This document shows positions 59,241 to 64,000 of a stretch of 64,000 bases of DNA, piece by piece. Every line of letters begins with the position of its first letter. Position 1 is the first letter of the stretch. A model generated the notes under the pieces. It worked only from the letters and a program-made list of their open reading frames with translations. It searched no databases and was not told where the DNA came from. Source of the stretch: Pseudomonas tructae (GTDB lineage: Bacteria; Pseudomonadota; Gammaproteobacteria; Pseudomonadales; Pseudomonadaceae); NCBI RefSeq assembly GCF_004214895.1, contig NZ_CP035952.1, positions 5,280,501-5,344,500 on the forward strand. Reading direction: 5' to 3'. Both the position numbers and the translations under genes were made by a program.

Positions 59241-59395
59241 GCAGAGGACTGAATCGCGGCTGATTCAAGGCAGTCGCATCGTGCTGAGCGGGTGCAGTCA
59301 CATGCACCCGGATTTGCCTCTGTTAGGGGGTGGGAGGACGACTTCATGGGGCGCCGCAAGCCAACCCGGAGTCGTCCCCGCCCCTGATTTTTTCT
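59241..59395 (+). ncRNA. candidate small RNA with its own terminator
   Basis: Downstream of ribB, an outer stem (59241-59247 with 59317-59323) encloses two hairpins: GAATC/GATTC with flanking ACTG/CAGT, and an 8-bp stem CGGGTGCA/TGCACCCG (59289-59296 with 59303-59310). A terminator hairpin follows (59336-59343 with 59370-59377, extended by GC pairs) ending in GATTTTTTC. This may be an independent small RNA or the processed 3' end of ribB mRNA. I cannot assign it to a known family. Confidence 0.45.
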
Positions 59396-59398
59396 GCC

Positions 59399-60604
59399 TT
59401 ACTGAAAACCCAGCTGGCTGCGCAAAAAATCATGCAGGCCGACTGCGCTTTTTTTGTAGCCGTCGGCGCTCAGGTGCACCAGATCCCCTCGGGCCAGGCC
59501 CGCCGCTTGCCAGCCGTCAATCGAACACGGCCCGCCCATGTACGCCTGCCAGTCCCAGAACAGCGCGTTGGCCTGCTTGGCCGCCTGACGCTGGATGCGG
59601 ATCACCTGAGCCAGTTGCTGCGGCTGACGCGCGGCACAACTGCGAGCCTTGCGCTGCTTGATCGAATCCGGCGGACCGACCAGCAGTATCACCGCCTGCG
59701 GCAGGTCCTTGCGCAGGCGCTTGAGGGTAGTGCGCAGTTGCGTCTGGTACAGGCTGAGATCAAGGGTGTCATCAAAGGCTTCGTTGGTGCCGTAGGCAAG
59801 AATCACCAGGTCCGGACGCAGGGTCTTGAGATTGTCCTGCCAGCCGGCCTGCCATTTGTCCTGCACCTCCAGGCGCGCACCGTTGATGCCCAGCGCCGAA
59901 TAGATCACCCCGGCATTTTTCTGGCTCTGGATATACCAGCCACCCAGCAGCGTCCCGGGCCGACTGTTGAGGGTCAGGTCCAGCGGCAGACCAAGGTTGC
60001 CGACCTGCGGCCCGAGGCGCCATTGCCCCGCGGTTGCCGCCAGCATGCGCTGGTTGCGCCCGCGCCCGTCGCGCAGCACCAGGGTGCTGTTTTCTCGCGC
60101 CTGGTACAGGGCCTGGACCCGATAGCGCTGCGCCGTGGGCTCGCGGGCTTCGATGCGCACGCTGGGGTTGGCCGCCTTCGGCACTGACAGATAACCGCCG
60201 AGGGGGAACTGGGTGCTCTGCTGATTGCGCGCCGACACCAGCTCCCACTGACGCTTGGCGGTTTTCAGGATGACCTGCTCATAGCGCGTGCCCGGCACCG
60301 GCGAGGCGGCAATCAGGCCGATACCGCCGTCGCCGTAACGCGCTTGCAGCAGGCGACGCATCTCGCCACTGAACAGGTCGGCGGCGGTGTGCGAATCGCC
60401 GAACTGGATGATGTTGACCGGCGCGCGGTTGGCGTTGCGAAACTTGCCCGCCAGCACCGCCAGGTTGCCATCGACACGCTTGGCCGGGGCCTTGGCCGCC
60501 GAATTGACGGGCTTGGCCGTGGTATTGACCGCCGCCACCGGGCTACAGCCCGGCAGCGCGCAGATCAGCAGGGCCAACCCAAGAATGTTGTGCAGTCGAC
60601 GCAT
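59399..60604 (-). CDS. SGNH/GDSL-hydrolase lipoprotein of the acetylation module
   Basis: A 401-residue lipoprotein precursor (lipobox LPGC) with an SGNH hydrolase fold: block I FGDSHTAADL, the Asn-containing block AYGTNEAFDD, and the Asp-His block DLVHLSADGY. It would act in the periplasm as an acetyltransferase or esterase. Its ATG overlaps the stop of the upstream DUF459 gene as TGATG. It is the last gene of the MBOAT unit. Confidence 0.85.
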   Translation of the reverse strand: MRRLHNILGLALLICALPGCSPVAAVNTTAKPVNSAAKAPAKRVDGNLAVLAGKFRNANRAPVNIIQFGDSHTAADLFSGEMRRLLQARYGDGGIGLIAASPVPGTRYEQVILKTAKRQWELVSARNQQSTQFPLGGYLSVPKAANPSVRIEAREPTAQRYRVQALYQARENSTLVLRDGRGRNQRMLAATAGQWRLGPQVGNLGLPLDLTLNSRPGTLLGGWYIQSQKNAGVIYSALGINGARLEVQDKWQAGWQDNLKTLRPDLVILAYGTNEAFDDTLDLSLYQTQLRTTLKRLRKDLPQAVILLVGPPDSIKQRKARSCAARQPQQLAQVIRIQRQAAKQANALFWDWQAYMGGPCSIDGWQAAGLARGDLVHLSADGYKKSAVGLHDFLRSQLGFQ

Positions 60605-61728
60605 CAGTGTCCCGTTACAGTGAGGCCGGGAAAGGCGATCATCGAGAGAATCCGTTCCGAGATCAGCTTCTGTCCGGTGGGGGTGAAATGGATGCCGTCA
60701 TCGACCCGGGTCTTGATCCGTTTGCCCTGGCTGTTCTGCAAGGTATAGGAGAAGCTGTCGTCGTTGTAACCGAGCACCGGGTTGGCCGAGACATAATGCT
60801 GCTGATACAGGCCGGCCTGCTGCTCGTACAGCCCGCTCAGGTACGCCATGGCCGTCGACAACTTGGGCTTTTGCATGTTCGGCGGCCCGACCCAGATCAC
60901 CTGCACATTGTGCGCACGGGCCTGGTCGAGAATCGAATCGATACGCTGGCGATAGGTCACTTCCCACTCCGGCGACTTGAAGCGCAGGAACGGCTTGCCC
61001 TTGCCCTGGGGCATGTCCCAGGGATCGTTGGGGCCGAGGAAGATCACCATCAGGCGGATGTTCGGCTCGCTTTCCAGGGTCTTGGCCACGGTTTGCGGCC
61101 AGTTGAAGAACCCAGGATATGCAAGACCGGTACTTTGCTTGCTGAGGTTGACGCTCTTGATCTGGTAACGCTTGCGCAGGCTGTTGGCCAGATGCGGGGC
61201 CACGCCCTGCATCAACGAATCGCCGACCAGGAACACTTCGTCACCCTCTGCCAGAGACACCACCGTGTCCACTGCCCCGGGCACCTGGACAACCTGCGGA
61301 GCAGGCGCGGGCACGGCAAGCGGTGCGCTCGCAACCTTGGCAACTACCGGTGTGCTCACCGGGACTTGCGCGGCAACCGGCGGCTTGTCCAGGTGGACCG
61401 GTACCACCGGTATCGGCGCCGGCAACTCGATCGTGTTGCTGGCCTCAACCTTGGCCAGCAGCACCGGCTCTTCGCGTTGCTCCAGGCTGTCGATAAAACG
61501 GTCACGGGTATCGCCCAGGTTCTGGGTGAGATTGCCCCCCAGGCGCCAGGCCGGGCTCTGCCCAAGCACAGGCAGCTCGCAGCTCTGGTGGTACTTCTGC
61601 TGGCAATAGAGGCTGATCGAATCCTGGTTCAGCCAGAACAACAGCAGCGTGGTCACGACAATGGCGTACAGGGCCTTGAGCGCGCCCCTCTGCGAGGACA
61701 TCAGCCGACCGGCATTAGAAGCTTGCAT
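60604..61728 (-). CDS. membrane-anchored SGNH (DUF459) protein
   Basis: A 374-residue protein with one N-terminal span (about 12-30), a proline- and valine-rich linker (about 95-160), and an SGNH domain: FLVGDSLMQGV, FLGPNDPWDM and DDGIHFTPTG, giving Ser, Asn, Asp and His. DUF459 members are seen with MBOAT O-acyltransferases. The ATG at 61728 lies 14 bases inside the end of the MBOAT gene; a longer frame to 61833 is unlikely. Confidence 0.85.
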   Translation of the reverse strand: MQASNAGRLMSSQRGALKALYAIVVTTLLLFWLNQDSISLYCQQKYHQSCELPVLGQSPAWRLGGNLTQNLGDTRDRFIDSLEQREEPVLLAKVEASNTIELPAPIPVVPVHLDKPPVAAQVPVSTPVVAKVASAPLAVPAPAPQVVQVPGAVDTVVSLAEGDEVFLVGDSLMQGVAPHLANSLRKRYQIKSVNLSKQSTGLAYPGFFNWPQTVAKTLESEPNIRLMVIFLGPNDPWDMPQGKGKPFLRFKSPEWEVTYRQRIDSILDQARAHNVQVIWVGPPNMQKPKLSTAMAYLSGLYEQQAGLYQQHYVSANPVLGYNDDSFSYTLQNSQGKRIKTRVDDGIHFTPTGQKLISERILSMIAFPGLTVTGH

Positions 61729-63130
61729 AGATGAACCCCGGCACGCCCGATTGCGAAGCAAAAATGACCAAGGAAATGAACAATCCCAACGGTATCGGAT
61801 ACAACTGCCAGGGCAAGCGCGTGGTGGCGGCAAAGAACGTGCGCAACATCACCAGCAACTGCGGATAGACCGCGACATACAGCACGCTAACCAGCAACAG
61901 CAGACCGGTGCTGGAGAGCAATCCATCGAGGCTCAAACCTTTGATACCGGCGAGCATGTCCATGGCCTCATCGAGGCTGGCGCTACGGAAGAAGATCCAG
62001 GCAAAGGCCACGTAGTGGAAAGTCAGCAAGCGCGCTGCCAAACCGGCACCCGGCCAGCGCATGGGCTGCGGCAGGATGTAGGTCGAGGCCTTGTACAGCG
62101 CCAGGCCAATACCGTGCAGCGCGCCCCAGATGATGAAGTTGATGCTCGCCCCATGCCACAGGCCGGAAACCAGCATCGCCAGCAGCATGTTCAGGTTGCC
62201 GCGCCATACGCCCTGGCGGTTGCCGCCCAGGGGAATGTAGACATAGTCGCGAATGAACAGCGACAGGCTGATATGCCAGCGGCCCCAGAATTCCTTGAGG
62301 TTGTGCGCAGCATAGGGCGCATTGAAGTTGTCAGGCAGGCGAAAGCCCAGCAGCAAGGCAATACCGGTGACCAGGTTGGTGTAGCCGCTGAAGTTGAAAT
62401 AGATCAGGAAGCTGTAGCCATACACGCTGAGCAGGATCTGCTCGGGCGAATAGCTGCCCGGCGTCTCGAACACCGGGTCGACCCATTCGCTGGCCAGCCA
62501 GGCGCTGCAGAAGAACAGTTTGACCACCGCCAGGGCGATCAAGCCCAGCGCACGTTGCGGCTCCAGTACTTGACGAATACCGCTTGAGCGAATCTGCGGC
62601 AGCATGTGCTTGGCGCGGTTGACCGGGCCGGCGATCAGGCTGGGGAAGAACGCCAGGTACAAGGCCAGGTCGAACGGCGATGCCGAGGGCATCTCGCGGC
62701 GGTTGATCGACACCAGGTAGCTGACCGAATGAAAGGCGTAGAACGACAGACCGATCGGCACCAGCACTTCGAGCACCGGCAAGGAAACGTCGAGCCCCGC
62801 GCTGGCCAGGGCGCCCTGCACGCCGCCGACGAAGAACTCCTGGTACTTGAACAGGTAGAAGCAGCCCAGTACCAGCAGCAATACCAGCACATAGCTGAAG
62901 CGCCGGCCCGGATAACGCTCACCGACCAGACCGAGCAGGTACACCAGGGCGCTATAGCCGAGCAGGATGTACAAGGAGTTGAAGCTGAAACTGGCCACCA
63001 GAGCGTAACTGGCCGCCAACAGCAGTACGTTCTGCAGGCGAACGCTCCAGCACAGGCTCCAGTAAACGATGAAAAACAGTGTGAAGCAGAGGCCAAACTC
63101 GATCGAAAGGAAGCTCACAACGTAGTCCAT
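61715..63130 (-). CDS. MBOAT family O-acyltransferase (AlgI-like)
   Basis: A 471-residue polytopic membrane protein related to AlgI/PatA, which carry acetyl groups across the inner membrane. The conserved motifs are LIAGPVNRAKHMLPQ, EFWGRWHISLSLFIRDYVYIP (split: FWGRWHISLS, FIRDYVYIPLGG) and the catalytic His in SGLWHGASINFIIWG. It starts the three-gene unit with two SGNH proteins. No alginate or cellulose genes are near, so the acceptor polymer is unknown. The ATG at 63130 follows a non-conserved longer frame. Confidence 0.9.
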   Translation of the reverse strand: MDYVVSFLSIEFGLCFTLFFIVYWSLCWSVRLQNVLLLAASYALVASFSFNSLYILLGYSALVYLLGLVGERYPGRRFSYVLVLLLVLGCFYLFKYQEFFVGGVQGALASAGLDVSLPVLEVLVPIGLSFYAFHSVSYLVSINRREMPSASPFDLALYLAFFPSLIAGPVNRAKHMLPQIRSSGIRQVLEPQRALGLIALAVVKLFFCSAWLASEWVDPVFETPGSYSPEQILLSVYGYSFLIYFNFSGYTNLVTGIALLLGFRLPDNFNAPYAAHNLKEFWGRWHISLSLFIRDYVYIPLGGNRQGVWRGNLNMLLAMLVSGLWHGASINFIIWGALHGIGLALYKASTYILPQPMRWPGAGLAARLLTFHYVAFAWIFFRSASLDEAMDMLAGIKGLSLDGLLSSTGLLLLVSVLYVAVYPQLLVMLRTFFAATTRLPWQLYPIPLGLFISLVIFASQSGVPGFIYASF

Positions 63131-63361
63131 TACGTGACAACAGAAATAGGAGGCTTCACCACCGCAAAGCCGCGAGGTAAAGCGGGCGCGATTATGGCAG
63201 AGAGCCACAACCCCTCACAATGCGAGCCCTGTAGAAAAATCAAGACTCCACCATCAGGCTTTGTGCAACAGAATGCGACGAAAGACCACCCCTGGCGATT
63301 TGCTCCCCCCGCCCCGCTCTGCTAGTGTCGCGCCGTTTATACTGCCACCGAGACAGCCGCC
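63131..63361. promoter_or_regulatory. divergent region between the MBOAT unit and xseB
   Basis: About 230 bases that should contain promoters in both directions. No repeat, hairpin or clear promoter boxes stood out. Confidence 0.35.
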
Positions 63362-63604
63362 ATGGCCCGAAAAAAAGCTTCCATTGATTTCGAGCAATCC
63401 CTTGCCGACCTGCAGGTCCTGGTCGAGCGCCTGGAGAACGGCGAGCTGTCGCTGGAAGACTCGCTGACCGCTTTCGAACAGGGCATCAGCCTGACCCGCG
63501 ACTGCCAGAGCGCCCTGGCCCAGGCCGAACAGAAGGTCCAGGTGCTGCTCGAGCGCGATGGAGAACTGGCCGCCGAACCTTTCGATGCGGACCAGCCAGA
63601 ATGA
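63362..63604 (+). CDS. xseB: exodeoxyribonuclease VII small subunit
   Basis: An 80-residue subunit of exonuclease VII, which degrades single-stranded DNA together with XseA. The sequence shows the family core [20 protein letters not shown], then [13 protein letters not shown]. Its stop overlaps the ispA start as ATGA, the usual xseB-ispA coupling. Confidence 0.97.
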   Translation: MARKKASIDFEQSLADLQVLVERLENGELSLEDSLTAFEQGISLTRDCQSALAQAEQKVQVLLERDGELAAEPFDADQPE

Positions 63605-64000
63605 TCGCCGCCTACCAGGCCAGTTGCCAGGCACGGGTCGACGCCGCTCTCGAGCAATTGTTCGTCGCGCCGTCGGTTGAGCTCACCCGCTTGTATGAGG
63701 CCATGCGCTACAGCGTCATGAACGGCGGCAAACGGGTGCGCCCACTGCTCGCCTATGCTGCGTGCGAGGCCCTTGGTGCGGCACCGGAACAGGCCAACGG
63801 CGCAGCGTGCGCGGTCGAGCTGATTCACGCGTATTCCCTTGTGCACGACGACCTGCCGGCCATGGACGATGACGACCTGCGCCGCGGCCAGCCGACTACC
63901 CACAAGGCGTTTGACGAAGCCTGCGCGATTCTCGCTGGCGACGGCCTGCAAAGCCTGGCCTTCAGCGCCCTGCTCGACTCGCAGTTGAGCCCGCAACAAG
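63601..64000 (+). CDS. ispA: farnesyl diphosphate synthase, N-terminal part
   Basis: Prenyltransferase that makes farnesyl diphosphate for quinone and undecaprenyl lipids. The visible 133 codons include [16 protein letters not shown] and the first aspartate-rich motif DDLPAMD with the flanking [15 protein letters not shown]. The frame is open at the window end, so the gene is cut only by the edge. It is coupled to xseB by ATGA. Confidence 0.96.
   Translation, partial: MIAAYQASCQARVDAALEQLFVAPSVELTRLYEAMRYSVMNGGKRVRPLLAYAACEALGAAPEQANGAACAVELIHAYSLVHDDLPAMDDDDLRRGQPTTHKAFDEACAILAGDGLQSLAFSALLDSQLSPQQ

Overview
The window is chromosomal DNA of a Pseudomonas, most likely of the P. putida / P. 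fluorescens lineage. The signs are high GC, typical Pseudomonas gene orders (miaB-phoH-ybeY-corC-lnt; ybeD-lipB-lipA; mrdA-rodA-mltB-rlpA-dacA; eat-eutBC; xseB-ispA) and at least five intergenic copies of a REP-type palindrome with the core GCGGGGCAAGCCCGCTCC. There are no rRNA or tRNA genes, CRISPR arrays, insertion sequences or prophages. The first gene (hemL) and the last (ispA) run off the ends.

Layout. 1-3.2 kb: end of hemL, a Sel1-repeat protein, DUF1820 and miaB. 3.3-7.2 kb: phoH-ybeY-corC-lnt, tightly packed. 7.2-13 kb: a YdcF protein, a small unknown protein, leuS, lptE, holA. 13-16.7 kb: arfA with a terminator-like hairpin inside its coding region, a lytic transglycosylase, a degenerate M15-like protein and ldcA. 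16.7-28 kb (minus strand): lipA, lipB, ybeD, dacA, rlpA, mltB, rodA, mrdA, rlmH, rsfS, nadD, proA, a cell-elongation and cofactor block. 28-35.4 kb: mpg, a DedA-PAP2 fusion, a Lon N-domain protein, an LrgAB/CidAB pair, a MaoC protein, a MORN-repeat/C13-peptidase lipoprotein, a small NAD(P)-binding protein and a YceK-like lipoprotein. 35.3-45 kb: ubiX and mpl, then ethanolamine catabolism: a sigma-54 activator facing exaC-eat-eutB-eutC. 45-51.6 kb: GNAT, DedA, mtfA, ppa, an S24-like regulator, GST, LysR and EamA genes. 51.6-57.1 kb: an RNA-repair locus (nucleotidyltransferase, rtcB, slipin) facing rtcR. 57.1-64 kb: an esterase-like protein, an FMN riboswitch with ribB, a candidate small RNA, an MBOAT/SGNH O-acetylation module, xseB and ispA.

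How genes work together. Much of the window serves the envelope: lipoprotein acylation (lnt), LPS assembly (lptE), peptidoglycan synthesis and recycling (mrdA, rodA, dacA, rlpA, two MltB-type enzymes, ldcA, mpl), membrane lipid handling (DedA, PAP2) and probable surface-polymer acetylation (MBOAT plus two SGNH proteins). The ethanolamine unit imports ethanolamine, cleaves it to acetaldehyde and ammonia, and oxidises acetaldehyde to acetate; no microcompartment genes are seen. The rtc unit pairs RtcR, which senses through a CARF domain, with a sigma-54 promoter, RtcB ligase, a slipin and a nucleotidyltransferase, but has no rtcA.

The best leads for something undescribed are: the roughly 400-nt hairpin-rich leader between the RtcR-type sigma-54 promoter and the slipin gene; a folded candidate small RNA downstream of ribB; a REP pair translated in frame inside the ethanolamine regulator; and two proteins whose family catalytic residues are missing (the M15-like protein and the S24-like regulator).
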